Shown here: positions 16,835 through 26,640 of the stretch, in pieces
Position numbering within the stretch: position 1 is the stretch's first letter
Layout: every line of letters starts with the position of its first letter
Assembly (NCBI GenBank): GCA_964392985.1
Contig: CAYMSF010000010.1
Location: forward strand, 20,554-84,553
Reading direction: 5' to 3'
Source: CAYMSF01 sp964392985
Lineage (GTDB): Bacteria; Verrucomicrobiota; Lentisphaeria; Victivallales; Victivallaceae
Length of the DNA: 64,000 nucleotides
Made by a program: the position numbers and the translations under genes
The notes under the pieces: generated by a model
Database searches by the model: none
The model's input: only the letters and a program-made list of their open reading frames with translations
What the model was told of the DNA's origin: nothing

Positions 16835-18301
16835 CTATTGACGCTGGCAGATTTCCCCGATGATTTCACGATCATCAAGATGAATGAATACGCCATTCTG
16901 TTCCTGATAATCTTCATGCCCCTTGCCGGCAACCAGAACAATGTCTCCCGGTTGCGCCGTTGCCGTCGCTGCTAAAATGGCTGACTTGCGGTCAGGCTCT
17001 TCAATTAAGACTGTCCCGGCAGGAATACCCACCTTAATTTCTGCGATAATCGCCAATGGATCTTCCGAGCGGGGGTTGTCACTGGTTAAAATGACGACAT
17101 CAGAAAACATCGCGGCAGCAGCGCCCATACGCGGGCGTTTAGTTCTGTCACGATCACCGCCGCAACCGAAAACCGTAATAATCCGTCTGGCGGCAATAGT
17201 CTTCAAGATCGTCAGTACTTTTATTAAGGCATCGTCAGTGTGCGCATAGTCAACGAAAAAAATCACCCCTTGCGGAGAGATGAATTGTTGAAGCCGTCCC
17301 GGCACTGCCAACGGCGTGGAAAGCGCCGCTAGAATTGTATCAGGTTTGATTCCGGCAACATAAGCGGCAACAAATGCTCCAGTTATATTGCTGACGTTAT
17401 GTTCTCCGATTAAGTTTGTGCAGATGGCGAAAACTTTACCATCGAAACACAATTTAAAAGTAGTTTCATCCTGACTCAAAATGACATCTTCAATCCGGCA
17501 TTGGGCATTGGGGTGCCTGCCGAATAATATGCGGTTCCTGTCAGGACATTCGCGCGATATCCGCATCCCCGACTCATCATCAGCATTTAAAACCATAAAA
17601 CCATCAGGCTTGAGATACTCGTCAAACAAAATTTTCTTGGCCTGATAATAGTTTTCCATATTCAAATGATAATCCAGATGGTCGCCGGAAAGGTTCGTAA
17701 AGAGCGCGGTTTGGAATTGTGCGCTACCGGGGCGGTGCTGTATCAAACCGTGACTGGAAACCTCCATGACAACATCAGAACAGAGATTATCATGCATTTT
17801 GCGGAAAAGAGTAATTAATTCGTCGGCTGAAGGCGTTGTCCGGCTTGCTGATTGTTCGATTCTGCCGTCAAAGTATTTAACCGTGGAAATCATGCCGCAG
17901 CGATGACCGGCAGCACGCAAAATTTTTTCCAGAATAAATGCGGTTGTGGTCTTGCCTTTCGTGCCGGTAATCCCGTGCAGCGACAAATTTATGGCGGGAA
18001 AATCGAGAAAACATTCCATCGCCAGAGCATAGGCATAATAGGCATCGTTTACCCGCAGATAATTGATACCCGGGGTATAAACAACCGGTTCGGTATGAAT
18101 AATCGTAGTTGCGCCATGTTTGATTGCTGCAGGGATAAAACGGTGACCATCTTTAGCCGCCCCGGCAATAGCGACAAAAATGCAGTCTTTTTCCACCAGT
18201 CGCGAATCATTTATTACCCCGGTGATAACAGGGTCAGAGCATAAATTGCGTTCAATAATTACTTTTTTGAGATTCTTTTGATATTCAGAGAGTAATTTCA
18301 T
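16835..18301 (-). CDS. murE: UDP-N-acetylmuramoyl-L-alanyl-D-glutamate--2,6-diaminopimelate ligase MurE
   Basis: A 488-residue Mur ligase that adds the third peptide residue to the peptidoglycan precursor in the cytoplasm. The ATP site is GITGTKGKTTTAFIL, and the C-terminal domain carries TSDNPRSEDP, whose DNPR motif is the signature for meso-diaminopimelate. This agrees with dapB further along the same strand. Its ATG overlaps the murF stop in an ATGA junction, so the two are co-translated. The usual order is murE then murF; here murF comes first, so the pair is inverted relative to the typical dcw cluster. Confidence 0.95.
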   Translation of the reverse strand: MKLLSEYQKNLKKVIIERNLCSDPVITGVINDSRLVEKDCIFVAIAGAAKDGHRFIPAAIKHGATTIIHTEPVVYTPGINYLRVNDAYYAYALAMECFLDFPAINLSLHGITGTKGKTTTAFILEKILRAAGHRCGMISTVKYFDGRIEQSASRTTPSADELITLFRKMHDNLCSDVVMEVSSHGLIQHRPGSAQFQTALFTNLSGDHLDYHLNMENYYQAKKILFDEYLKPDGFMVLNADDESGMRISRECPDRNRILFGRHPNAQCRIEDVILSQDETTFKLCFDGKVFAICTNLIGEHNVSNITGAFVAAYVAGIKPDTILAALSTPLAVPGRLQQFISPQGVIFFVDYAHTDDALIKVLTILKTIAARRIITVFGCGGDRDRTKRPRMGAAAAMFSDVVILTSDNPRSEDPLAIIAEIKVGIPAGTVLIEEPDRKSAILAATATAQPGDIVLVAGKGHEDYQEQNGVFIHLDDREIIGEICQRQ

Positions 18302-19686
18302 AACTTTGGTTCAACCGTTTCAAGGTGCATTCCTCTTGAGCCTTTTAGAAAAACGGTGACTCCGGGAGTTAAAAACGGAGTAATCTTTCCGGCAGCTTCA
18401 GTCGAATCGGTACAAGTAATTATTTTGGCGGAAGTCTTAATTTTCCGGACGGCGGCAGTCATTTGCGGACCGACGAGAAAGAAGTTTGCCGCTGGAAAAG
18501 TCGTTACGGCAAAATTAATCACCTGTTGATGTTCCTTCTCCGTTGCCTCGCCGAGTTCGAGCATATCACCGAGAACGAGCACCAGTTTTTCCGGTTCGGC
18601 AAATTCCGCCAACCATTCAATGGCAGCCGGCATGCTGCCCGGATTAGCGTTATATGCGTCATTTATCCAGGTAATTCCATTTTTTTCGGTAATTTTCATC
18701 CGCATTCCCGGCAGTACACAATCGGCCAGTCCGGCAGTAACAGCATCCATTTCTATTCCCAGACACATAGCTGCGGCGGTTGCGGCGGCGGCATTAAAAG
18801 CTTGATGGGCGCCGGAAAGTTTCCAATTAACCACAGGAGAAAGAGTTGAATCAGGAACAGACAATTTTATAGTGCTGCCGTGTAACTTTCCGCCAAGGTA
18901 ATCAGCCCTGACCGATCCGGCAGACTTGCCGAACCGGACCAATTTAAATTTTTCGGCGGCTTTTTCCAAAATTTCAACCCCGGGACATTTATCTGGAATA
19001 ATTGCCACTCCGGACGGGTGTAATCCGGAAAAAATTTTCGCTTTTTCCGTAGCCACGCCATTCAAGTCGCCGAGAAATTCCAAATGGCATGGACCGACAG
19101 AGGCAATGACCGCCACGTCAGGTTCGGCACAACGGCTCAATGGTTCAATTTCACCATGATGATTTGTACCCATTTCAATAACCGCATAACGATGCCGGGA
19201 ATCAAGCATGAGCAAATTCTGCGGCACGCCAATCTGATTATTGGTATTGGCGACGGTGGCATGGACAGCATCTTCACCAACGGCTGCGGCCAGAATTGAT
19301 CTGATTATTTCCTTGACGCTGGTTTTTCCCATGCTTCCGGTAACTCCAATAGTTTTCAGTCCTTTAAGACGGCGTTTATGGAATCTGGCGATTTGTTGAA
19401 ACGCAGTTACCGTATCATTAACGATAAGAACGGGAAGTTTCCATGCGGAATTTATTTTATTGACTGCTGAACGGTTAATACATAGTGCCGAGGCGTCCGA
19501 ATTGACTGCATTTTCCAGAAAATCATGAGCGTCGAATTTTTCTCCGGCGAGCGCCAGAAACAGCGCATTACCACATTTTTCACGGGTATCGGTTTTAATT
19601 CCCGTGATAATCAATTCCTGGTCTACGGGGTTATACCATTCACCGCCGGTGGCAGACTGTAAATCTTTAAGTTGAAATTGAATCAT
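18298..19686 (-). CDS. murF: UDP-N-acetylmuramoyl-tripeptide--D-alanyl-D-alanine ligase MurF
   Basis: A 462-residue Mur ligase that attaches D-Ala-D-Ala to the UDP-MurNAc tripeptide. The ATP-binding loop is GVTGSMGKTSVKEII, followed by the family motifs ATVANTNNQIGVP, IEMGTNHHGEI and WINDAYNANPGSM. The N-terminal MurF uridine-binding domain is complete. It starts two bases after the end of the UDP-glucuronate decarboxylase gene and overlaps murE by four bases. No other dcw genes (mraY, murD, ftsW) are in the window. Confidence 0.95.
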   Translation of the reverse strand: MIQFQLKDLQSATGGEWYNPVDQELIITGIKTDTREKCGNALFLALAGEKFDAHDFLENAVNSDASALCINRSAVNKINSAWKLPVLIVNDTVTAFQQIARFHKRRLKGLKTIGVTGSMGKTSVKEIIRSILAAAVGEDAVHATVANTNNQIGVPQNLLMLDSRHRYAVIEMGTNHHGEIEPLSRCAEPDVAVIASVGPCHLEFLGDLNGVATEKAKIFSGLHPSGVAIIPDKCPGVEILEKAAEKFKLVRFGKSAGSVRADYLGGKLHGSTIKLSVPDSTLSPVVNWKLSGAHQAFNAAAATAAAMCLGIEMDAVTAGLADCVLPGMRMKITEKNGITWINDAYNANPGSMPAAIEWLAEFAEPEKLVLVLGDMLELGEATEKEHQQVINFAVTTFPAANFFLVGPQMTAAVRKIKTSAKIITCTDSTEAAGKITPFLTPGVTVFLKGSRGMHLETVEPKL

Positions 19687-19688
19687 AA

Positions 19689-20630
19689 TTATTTTATTAT
19701 TGCGTCGAAAAATTCGATAGTCGGCTTCAATCCTTCGCGCAATTTTACCGTAGGTTTCCAGCCGAGTGTTTCAATTGCTTTGGTAATATCCGGTTTGCGT
19801 TTAGCAGGATCATCCTGCGGAAGCGGTTTGAACACCATTTTTGATTTTGACCCGGTCATTTCAATGATCAACTGTGCTAATTCCAGCATGGTGAATTCGC
19901 CGGGATTACCTAAATTAATCGGACCGGTAACGTCTTTCGGAGTACCCATCATGCGAACAAGACCTTCAACCAGGTCAGAAACGTAGCAGAAACTCCGGGT
20001 TTGAGAACCTTCACCATAAATGGTGATATCTTTATTGCGCAACGCCTGAGTAATAAAATTACTGACCACCCTGCCGTCATCAGGCAGCATACGCGGTCCA
20101 TAGGTGTTGAAAATACGGACAACTTTGATTTGAACGCCGACTTGACGATTATAATCAAAAAAGAGAGTTTCCGCACAACGTTTGCCCTCGTCATAACAAC
20201 TGCGTAATCCGTTACAATTGACATTCCCCCAGTAACTTTCTTTCTGTGGATGTTCCAGTGGATTGCCATAGACTTCAGACGTTGAGGATTGCAAAATGGG
20301 AATTTTAAGGCGTTGGGCAACACCGAGCATATTAATTGCGCCCATGACACAAGTTTTGGTAGTGTGAATCGGATCGTTCTGGTAATGTATTGGAGAAGCC
20401 GGACACGCAAGATTGTAGATGGCATCAACTTCAACTTGAAGCGGTATGGTGATATCATGCCGGATTAATTCAAAATCGGGATGCGACAGCAAATGACGGA
20501 TATTATCCTTGGAACCGGTATAAAAATTGTCCACGCAAATTACATCATGACCATCATTCAGCAATCGTTCACAGAGATGCGAACCGATAAATCCGCCGCC
20601 GCCGGTAACCAGAATTGCCTTTTTGCTCAT
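19689..20630 (-). CDS. UDP-glucuronate decarboxylase (UXS-type SDR)
   Basis: A 313-residue extended short-chain dehydrogenase. It has the NAD motif GGGGFIGSHLCERL, the STSEVYG segment with the catalytic Ser/Thr and YDEGKRCAE with the YxxxK pair. These, together with RIFNTYGPRM, closely match UDP-glucuronate decarboxylases making UDP-xylose for surface polysaccharide. A UDP-glucose 4-epimerase-like function is less likely. AAGGAT precedes the ATG. It is embedded in an envelope run with murF and murE downstream and a lipoprotein upstream, but no glycosyltransferases are close. Confidence 0.9.
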   Translation of the reverse strand: MSKKAILVTGGGGFIGSHLCERLLNDGHDVICVDNFYTGSKDNIRHLLSHPDFELIRHDITIPLQVEVDAIYNLACPASPIHYQNDPIHTTKTCVMGAINMLGVAQRLKIPILQSSTSEVYGNPLEHPQKESYWGNVNCNGLRSCYDEGKRCAETLFFDYNRQVGVQIKVVRIFNTYGPRMLPDDGRVVSNFITQALRNKDITIYGEGSQTRSFCYVSDLVEGLVRMMGTPKDVTGPINLGNPGEFTMLELAQLIIEMTGSKSKMVFKPLPQDDPAKRKPDITKAIETLGWKPTVKLREGLKPTIEFFDAIIK

Positions 20631-20649
20631 TTTTTATATCCTTTGGACC

Positions 20650-21228
20650 TTAGTCGTTAATATTTAAAATCACTTTAACTTTGTCTGCGCGAAATACAAC
20701 TCTGATAGTAGAATCTTCATCAATCCAATAAACCCAGGTGCTGTTATCAAGCGTGGGTGTTCTGAATGTTGGCGGTTTACCGTATGCCAGCAGTACTTCA
20801 CGTCTGCTCATACCCGGGGTGACAATCCCCTTTTCAATTTTGCTGACAACATCCGGCGCGATATCTTTAATCAGTTCCTTTTTATCCTGAATTGAGATTA
20901 TTTGACGCAAAAACATTTGCATCGTGTCCATCATCAATTCGCGTTCATACTTAATCCGGTACTCCACACCCTGCATGTCTTTGAAAACTAACTTATAGCG
21001 ATTCGCCTTAATAACTTCAATTGGCGTTCCGAATGGAATAAATTTTCCCTTCTGTATATTCATGGCCGACATATCATCGGGGTTCTGATACCAGAGATTG
21101 CACTTAGTGTAGAGTTTACTGCCAAGCGGTTGCTGGAGAACTTCAGAAACTTGTAAATCTCTGGCACAACCCGCCAAAAACAATATTGTCACAGAGATTG
21201 AACACATCAGAGCAGTTATTTTCAGCAT
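20650..21228 (-). CDS. lipoprotein with SmpA/BamE-like C-terminal motif
   Basis: A 192-residue probable lipoprotein: a signal peptide ending in LFLAGC, then an uncharacterised middle. The end has the GMSRREVLLAYGKPP pattern typical of SmpA/BamE-type folds, followed by WVYWIDEDSTIRVVF. Such domains occur in outer-membrane assembly accessory proteins, but I cannot assign it to BamE itself. ATG at 21228 has AAGGT six bases upstream; longer readings to 21270 overlap purQ and precede the signal peptide. It follows purQ closely, so co-transcription is likely. Confidence 0.8.
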   Translation of the reverse strand: MLKITALMCSISVTILFLAGCARDLQVSEVLQQPLGSKLYTKCNLWYQNPDDMSAMNIQKGKFIPFGTPIEVIKANRYKLVFKDMQGVEYRIKYERELMMDTMQMFLRQIISIQDKKELIKDIAPDVVSKIEKGIVTPGMSRREVLLAYGKPPTFRTPTLDNSTWVYWIDEDSTIRVVFRADKVKVILNIND

Positions 21229-21247
21229 AGACATACCTTGTATTGAG

Positions 21248-22057
21248 TTATTTACCATTGGCGGCAACATACTTTACCGCATTACGGAAGAAAACAACCC
21301 CCTCGCCTTCGTCCGGCAACTTGCCGAGCAATTTATCCATAGTCCAGGTTGGAGAGTTAAATGGTGACAGAAAAGCTTCCGGATGCGGCATCAATCCGAA
21401 CAGTCTACCGGTCTCATCGCAGATGCCGGCAATCGAATTAAGTGAACCGTTAGGCAACGCCGGAAATGAGGTGGCAACACTGCCGTCTGGATTTGCATAA
21501 CGCAGCACCACCAGGTTTTTACTCTCAATTTCCGCCAAAGTTTTTTCATCAGCCACGAATTTGCCCTCGCCATGCCGGATAGGCAGGCGCACCGTAGTAA
21601 TGCCTTTAGTGAAGATACACGGTGATTCAGGGTTGGCGACCAGATTGCACCAGTCATCGCGGAAGGTTCCGCAATCATTGTGTGCCAACGCCGCCTGCTG
21701 GGTGAAATATTGACCGTTCAGCGCAGGAACCATACCCAGCCGGGACAAGGTCTGGAATCCGTTACAAATCCCGATAACCAGTTTGCCGTCGGCGATGAAC
21801 TGCTCAAGTTGTTCGCGTAACCGGAACTTTACCCTGTTGGCGAATACCGTTCCGGCGCCGAGATGATCGCCGAAAGAGAATCCTCCGATAAAAGCTAAAA
21901 TGTGAAATTCTTTGAGCATTCGTTTGCCGTTAAGCAAATCATTCAAATGTACCAGTTCCGGAGTAGCGCCACAATAGCGGAACGCTGCGGCGGTTTCTCT
22001 TTCACAATTCAAACCGAAGCCGGTAATTATTAATACTTTGATATCTGATGTTTCCAT
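21248..22057 (-). CDS. purQ: phosphoribosylformylglycinamidine synthase subunit PurQ
   Basis: A 269-residue class I glutamine amidotransferase supplying ammonia for the fourth step of purine synthesis. It begins KVLIITGFGLNCERETAAAF, contains GGFSFGDHLGAG, and has the nucleophile cysteine in GICNGFQTL; the C-terminal His-Glu pair is in LMPHPEAFL. It matches the longer PurQ form (about 260-270 residues). The partner purL and purS are not in the window. The 140 bases upstream contain a possible promoter but no certain motif. Confidence 0.92.
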   Translation of the reverse strand: METSDIKVLIITGFGLNCERETAAAFRYCGATPELVHLNDLLNGKRMLKEFHILAFIGGFSFGDHLGAGTVFANRVKFRLREQLEQFIADGKLVIGICNGFQTLSRLGMVPALNGQYFTQQAALAHNDCGTFRDDWCNLVANPESPCIFTKGITTVRLPIRHGEGKFVADEKTLAEIESKNLVVLRYANPDGSVATSFPALPNGSLNSIAGICDETGRLFGLMPHPEAFLSPFNSPTWTMDKLLGKLPDEGEGVVFFRNAVKYVAANGK

Positions 22058-22197
22058 AACAATCCTGTTTGTAGATGTCCTGTCCGGGTTTTACCGGTTA
22101 AAGTTAGCCTTAATCCGACGAAAATCAACAGCAATGTGCAACAAATGAGCGGTTTTCCCAAAAAATGGTTACGCCCTGCATTGTTCACAATCTTAAA

Positions 22198-23001
22198 TTA
22201 CTTCAGCCCCAGCACGTCCTGCATATCATAGAAACCGGGACGGGCGGAATAGAGGAATCTGGCGGCACGGAGCGCCCCCTTGGCAAAAGTATCGCGGCTT
22301 GAAGCCTTGTGCGTCAATTCCACCCGTTCTCCGCCAGTGGCAAAAATAACCGTATGGTCACCGACAACATCACCGCCACGGACTGCATGCATACCGATTT
22401 CGGTTTTCGTTCTGGCGCCGACAATACCTTCACGTCCATGTACAACCGCCTCATTGTAAGAAGTATTTCTAGCCCCGGCAATGATTTCAGCCAACCTTAC
22501 CGCAGTACCGCTGGGCGCATCCTTTTTCTGATTATGGTGCATTTCAACGATTTCGATATCATAGTCTTCGCCCAGCACTTGTGTAACCTTTCCGGCAATG
22601 TGAAAGAGAAGATTTACGCCAATGCTCATATTTGGAGCAAGAACAATTCTCCCGCCGTTGGCGGCCAGTAACTGTAATGCTTTCTTGTCAGAATCCGGCA
22701 GCGCTGTCGTTCCGATTACGACGGCAACGCCGGCGGCAACAGCAGCGGCGGCATCAGCAACGACCGAACTGGTGCTGAAATTAATAATGACATCGGCATT
22801 GTTGAGCAACGGTTTTAATTCGCTGGTAATTTTCACCCCGGATTCCCGGCTGCCGGCGATGACACCGGCGTCTGAACCAATGGTTGGGTTTCCGGAAACT
22901 TCAATCGCTCCGGCAAGGGATAAATCTGGAGATTCCAGGGTATTGGCAACCAGTCGCCTTCCCATCCTTCCGGCAGCGCCGACAATAATAATTCTAATCA
23001 T
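22198..23001 (-). CDS. dapB: 4-hydroxy-tetrahydrodipicolinate reductase DapB
   Basis: A 267-residue NAD(P)H-dependent enzyme of the lysine/diaminopimelate pathway. The Rossmann motif is VGAAGRMGRR and the catalytic signature is EMHHNQKKDAPSGTA. It feeds meso-diaminopimelate to MurE, encoded further along the same strand. I chose ATG at 23001, with AGGA eight bases upstream; a TTG at 23025 would add eight residues. Confidence 0.95.
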   Translation of the reverse strand: MIRIIIVGAAGRMGRRLVANTLESPDLSLAGAIEVSGNPTIGSDAGVIAGSRESGVKITSELKPLLNNADVIINFSTSSVVADAAAAVAAGVAVVIGTTALPDSDKKALQLLAANGGRIVLAPNMSIGVNLLFHIAGKVTQVLGEDYDIEIVEMHHNQKKDAPSGTAVRLAEIIAGARNTSYNEAVVHGREGIVGARTKTEIGMHAVRGGDVVGDHTVIFATGGERVELTHKASSRDTFAKGALRAARFLYSARPGFYDMQDVLGLK

Positions 23002-23119
23002 TTTTCCATTCCTGATGTTAATCAATAAAGTTAAATCAATGCTATTGTTTCTTTACAGTTATACTCTATAATGTTGAAAAATACCGCTCAAGCCGGGAAA
23101 GTCTCAACCTGCACCAAAA

Positions 23120-23641
23120 TTAAAAGGCTTCCGTAGTGTATTGTACCATTTGCCGCGCCGCTTCACGGCATGCCATCATAATACCGCGCTGACGGTTGGT
23201 TTCCTGATCCGCTTGAACTTGATAATTGGCGGACCCTGAGACGCTGCGTTTTTCAACAAGTGCGTCTTTGCGACCGGGAATAATTACAGAAAATTCCGCT
23301 TTTACTGTGATTCTCCATTCTGCCGGCCGGTAGGTTATGTTATTATTATAGGTCTGATCGGCAACTTCCTGACTGGTTAAGTCAAGAATTTTGGCGTAGA
23401 GAATGCAGTCAGCACTCGTCAAATCTTTAATTTTCAATGAACCGTCGAACATGAACTGGTCACAAAGCATACCGCGCATCTGCGCCGAAGCATTGTACGA
23501 TGTCGTTTCGTTGATAACTGCGGCAATCGCAATCGTCTTAATCTGAGGATGAGCAATACTGCCCGCGCGATAGTTGCAACCGGAAACCGTCGTCAGTATT
23601 AATACAGCAGCGCCATACAGTAAAAATTGCAGCTTCTTCAT
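23120..23641 (-). CDS. LptE-like outer-membrane lipoprotein
   Basis: A 173-residue lipoprotein with a clear signal peptide and lipobox (TTVSGCNYRAGS). The beginning of the mature part (IAHPQIKTIAIAAVINETT) and the later ITYRPAEWRITVKAEFSVI strand resemble the LptE fold, the plug partner of LptD in lipopolysaccharide assembly at the outer membrane. Similarity is of pattern only. Its ATG overlaps the stop of the preceding BamD-like gene by one base, so they are coupled. The 118 bases after it lead to dapB. Confidence 0.75.
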   Translation of the reverse strand: MKKLQFLLYGAAVLILTTVSGCNYRAGSIAHPQIKTIAIAAVINETTSYNASAQMRGMLCDQFMFDGSLKIKDLTSADCILYAKILDLTSQEVADQTYNNNITYRPAEWRITVKAEFSVIIPGRKDALVEKRSVSGSANYQVQADQETNRQRGIMMACREAARQMVQYTTEAF

Positions 23642-24765
23642 CAGTATTGTATTCCTGTTTTATCTTTATTGTCTTTAGATTTTACTTCATCTTTATTGGG
23701 AATGCCTAAATCTTTAATTGGCAACAGCCACTTACCGTTACTGTTTTCCGGTACCGTTATCGTATCGGATGCTTCGGGAGGAAGTGGTATTTCGCGATAT
23801 TTCTGTTCCCTGCTCTCTATCTCCGGACGGAAACCTTCGGGAACATAGGTTTTGTCAATTTTGGTCAGCAATTCCTCAGACCTGTCCGCGGCAAGCGAGT
23901 CCGGATACTGCTTCATAACATCACTCAAATACCGTTCCGCCGGTTCGTTACGACCAATCCGATGATAAAAACTGGCAATGCCATAAAGCCGTTGGGCGTT
24001 GATATCTTTGGTTTTCAGCAGACATTTACGAACCCAGTCACATTCTGGGGCATTCGGGTATTTGGCAAGAAATGTGTTTAAAACCGTTACAGCTTCCCGA
24101 TTGTATTTGCCATCGCCATCACCTTTTTGAGAAAGTTGAAAAAGGGCATTGCTCAATTCCAGGTAAGCATATTTACACGCCGGTGAATCCGGATGTTGTT
24201 TGATAATTTCCCTCAAATATTCCAAAGCTTTATCTATTTTTCTGTTGTCAATAAGTAATACCGCCACACGCAATTTCGACATTGGTGCAAAGTGAGCATA
24301 AGGAGCGTGTTTCAGCGCTTTTTCATAGATTTCTATTGAACGATCCGGGCCGCGCAACCAGGGAACCCAGCGAAATGCCCAGAATTCAGGATCACGATAA
24401 CCGGCATAGTACTCATCACCAATCTCGTATTCGCGTTCCACCATTTTGGAAAAATCAATCTGCGCAGGAAATCCATTGATCAATTTTTCGATGCACTCAA
24501 ACTCTTTGAAGTACATTTTTTCAGCGCGGTAACTGCGCGCAGCCTCTTTAATCGCATCTGCCTTCATGGCCGGGGTATCGGCATATAATTCAGCATCAAT
24601 AAATTTTCTCGCTGCGCTGTAATAACTGGCCTTGGAGTATAACTCTAAACCTTCTTTATATGCCGCGGTGGACTCGCTGTCACTGCCATATAACGGCACT
24701 ACGGCAATCAACATGAATGCCGATATTAAAAAAGTTGTGAATGTTCTATCTGTCCAATATCTCAT
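23641..24765 (-). CDS. TPR protein, outer membrane assembly factor BamD-like
   Basis: A 374-residue exported TPR protein. A signal peptide occupies residues 1-28, without a lipobox cysteine. Helical repeats are recognisable at YKEGLELYSKASYYSAARKF, YLREIIKQHPDSPACKYAYL, FLAKYPNAPECDWVRKCLL and ERYLSDVMKQYPDSLAADRS, spacing and residues similar to BamD/YfgC-type TPRs. The low-complexity tail (residues about 330-374) is charged. It is co-transcribed with the LptE-like gene, which fits an outer-membrane biogenesis role. BamD is usually a lipoprotein of about 250 residues, so this is a related rather than a canonical member. Confidence 0.75.
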   Translation of the reverse strand: MRYWTDRTFTTFLISAFMLIAVVPLYGSDSESTAAYKEGLELYSKASYYSAARKFIDAELYADTPAMKADAIKEAARSYRAEKMYFKEFECIEKLINGFPAQIDFSKMVEREYEIGDEYYAGYRDPEFWAFRWVPWLRGPDRSIEIYEKALKHAPYAHFAPMSKLRVAVLLIDNRKIDKALEYLREIIKQHPDSPACKYAYLELSNALFQLSQKGDGDGKYNREAVTVLNTFLAKYPNAPECDWVRKCLLKTKDINAQRLYGIASFYHRIGRNEPAERYLSDVMKQYPDSLAADRSEELLTKIDKTYVPEGFRPEIESREQKYREIPLPPEASDTITVPENSNGKWLLPIKDLGIPNKDEVKSKDNKDKTGIQY

Positions 24766-24986
24766 TAAAACCGGTTCTTTTACTGTTTGGTTAATGTTAA
24801 AACATGCCCGCTTAATTTAATTGCATTCACGTAAAATCCAAATCCGTAAAGCTAATATCCGGACAAACATCAGAAATTTCCCATAAAATAAAGTAAAAAC
24901 AATCTAAAAACACTTTAAAAAAAATAAAAACAGGCTATCATAAATCCAGCCAAAATAACCAGATATAATTGAGGACATAAAAACTG

Positions 24987-26027
24987 ATGAATTCAGACAA
25001 TCTCTATATGCGTGAGGCGATACGACAAGCAGAAATGGCATACGGATGTACCAGTCCGAATCCGCTTGTCGGTGCCGTTGTTGTTAAAAAATCCCGCATC
25101 ATCGGCGCCGGATTCCATGAACGCGCCGGAAAACCGCACGCTGAAATCAATGCGCTCAATAATTGCACCGAACTACCACATGGCGCCGAATTATTCGTTA
25201 CAATGGAACCATGCTCCACCTACGGACGGACACCGCCATGCACCGACGCAATAATTCAGGCTGGTATCCGCCGGGTTTGTGTGGGCTCAACCGATCCGAA
25301 CCCGCTCCATGCCGGAAGAGGTCTGGATATTCTCCGTGATGCAGGGATTGAAGTCCGGAACGGCGTTGAAAAAAATATCTGTGATGAGTTGAATCCCGCT
25401 TTTTTCAAATGGATAACAACAAAAACGCCTTTTGTAATCTTAAAAATGGCAACAACTCTGGATGGAAAAATTGCAACCGCATCGGGACAATCAAAGTGGA
25501 TTACCGGTAGTGAGGCCAGGCAGCGGGTACAGCGGTTGCGACAATGGTCTGACGCAATAATGGTCGGAGGCAACACTGCTCGAATTGACCACCCCTCTCT
25601 GACAGTCAGAGATATTCCCGACTGGCGGCAGCCGAGGCGGATTATTGTATCAAAAAAAATGACTGCCGAAGAAGCTCAAGAAATTCTGCCGCCGGGAATT
25701 GCACCTGAAGTCGTCGCTCCGAAAGATGCCCGGCAATGGCGCAGACTTATGCACAAATTTGGTGACGAAAATATCACCGCACTATTGATTGAAGGCGGGG
25801 GGGAACTCGCCGCCGCCGTACTGCATGCTGGAATTGTAGATATAGTTGAATTTCATCTTGCTCCTAAAATTCTTGGAGGAAGGAACAGTCTCCCGGTTAT
25901 TGGTGGCGATAATCCACATGCATTGGATGAAGCCGTAAAACTTTGCGACATTAAAATTGAACGTGCCGGCGATGACATCATCGTTTCCGGACGTCCGGAA
26001 AAACATTCAACCACGGGTAGTTCATGA
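24987..26027 (+). CDS. ribD: bifunctional riboflavin biosynthesis protein RibD
   Basis: A 346-residue bifunctional pyrimidine deaminase and reductase, performing the second and third steps of riboflavin synthesis. The deaminase zinc site is seen as HAEINAL and PCSTYGRTPPC, followed by DPNPLHAGRGLDIL. The reductase half starts at about residue 145 with ILKMATTLDGKIATASGQSKWITG and ends with LLIEGGGELAAAVL. GAGGAC precedes the ATG, and TATAAT lies at 24963-24968 without a good -35. No FMN riboswitch pattern is visible upstream. It overlaps the next gene by four bases. Confidence 0.95.
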   Translation: MNSDNLYMREAIRQAEMAYGCTSPNPLVGAVVVKKSRIIGAGFHERAGKPHAEINALNNCTELPHGAELFVTMEPCSTYGRTPPCTDAIIQAGIRRVCVGSTDPNPLHAGRGLDILRDAGIEVRNGVEKNICDELNPAFFKWITTKTPFVILKMATTLDGKIATASGQSKWITGSEARQRVQRLRQWSDAIMVGGNTARIDHPSLTVRDIPDWRQPRRIIVSKKMTAEEAQEILPPGIAPEVVAPKDARQWRRLMHKFGDENITALLIEGGGELAAAVLHAGIVDIVEFHLAPKILGGRNSLPVIGGDNPHALDEAVKLCDIKIERAGDDIIVSGRPEKHSTTGSS

Positions 26028-26539
26028 AGCGACTTGGGAAACGTACAGCCGGTTACTGGATGTATAAAGTTTTGCGGGAAAAAGGCACTCCGGAGTTTAT
26101 TGCTCGCGGGTGGTCCGCTGGATTATTTGTAAATTTTTTTATTCCATGTTTTTTTCAAACTGTTGTGGCAATTCCGCTTGCGTTTTTGTGCCGTGGCTCA
26201 CGCATTGCTGCATTTGTCGGCACATTCATCACCAATAATTTCACAATCCCGTTTATTTACCCGGTACAGTGTTACATTGGCAGTTTTTTAATCGGCAATC
26301 CATTACGCTATCAACAAATCCGATTGGATCTGGAAAAAATTATTACCAACCCTTCTTATGAAGAAATTATGCGGCTGGGAAAACAACTCATCCTCGCTTT
26401 TTTCGCCGGTGGAGCGTTGATGGGTATTGTTTCCGCGGTCATCGGATATTATATTGCGTTATGGTTGACAAAAAAATATCATGAAAAACGCCATCACCGC
26501 AGACAACAAAAACAGCTTAAGTTAAAACCTTTGGAATAG
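26024..26539 (+). CDS. DUF2062 membrane protein
   Basis: A 171-residue membrane protein of the DUF2062 family: a GWSAGLFVNFFIPCF segment, then FLCRGSRIAAFVGTFITNNF with the N-x-x-T-x-P-like turn (NNFTIPFIYP), and a second hydrophobic stretch at about 125-148. The C-terminus is highly basic (KKYHEKRHHRRQQK). Function in the family is unknown. It overlaps ribD by four bases (ATGA), so it is translated with it. Confidence 0.85.
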   Translation: MKRLGKRTAGYWMYKVLREKGTPEFIARGWSAGLFVNFFIPCFFQTVVAIPLAFLCRGSRIAAFVGTFITNNFTIPFIYPVQCYIGSFLIGNPLRYQQIRLDLEKIITNPSYEEIMRLGKQLILAFFAGGALMGIVSAVIGYYIALWLTKKYHEKRHHRRQQKQLKLKPLE

Positions 26540-26640
26540 CTTGCCGAAATGCACTACCTTGTATGAAGGACAGCCATTATGACTTAAATTATTCTTTAAT
26601 TATTGCCGGATAAAAACCGTTTTTGACTGAGGATACAGAA

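Noticed and set aside
24766..24986. FMN riboswitch upstream of ribD
   Set aside because: The conserved AGGGGCAGGGTG-type elements of the aptamer are absent from the leader.
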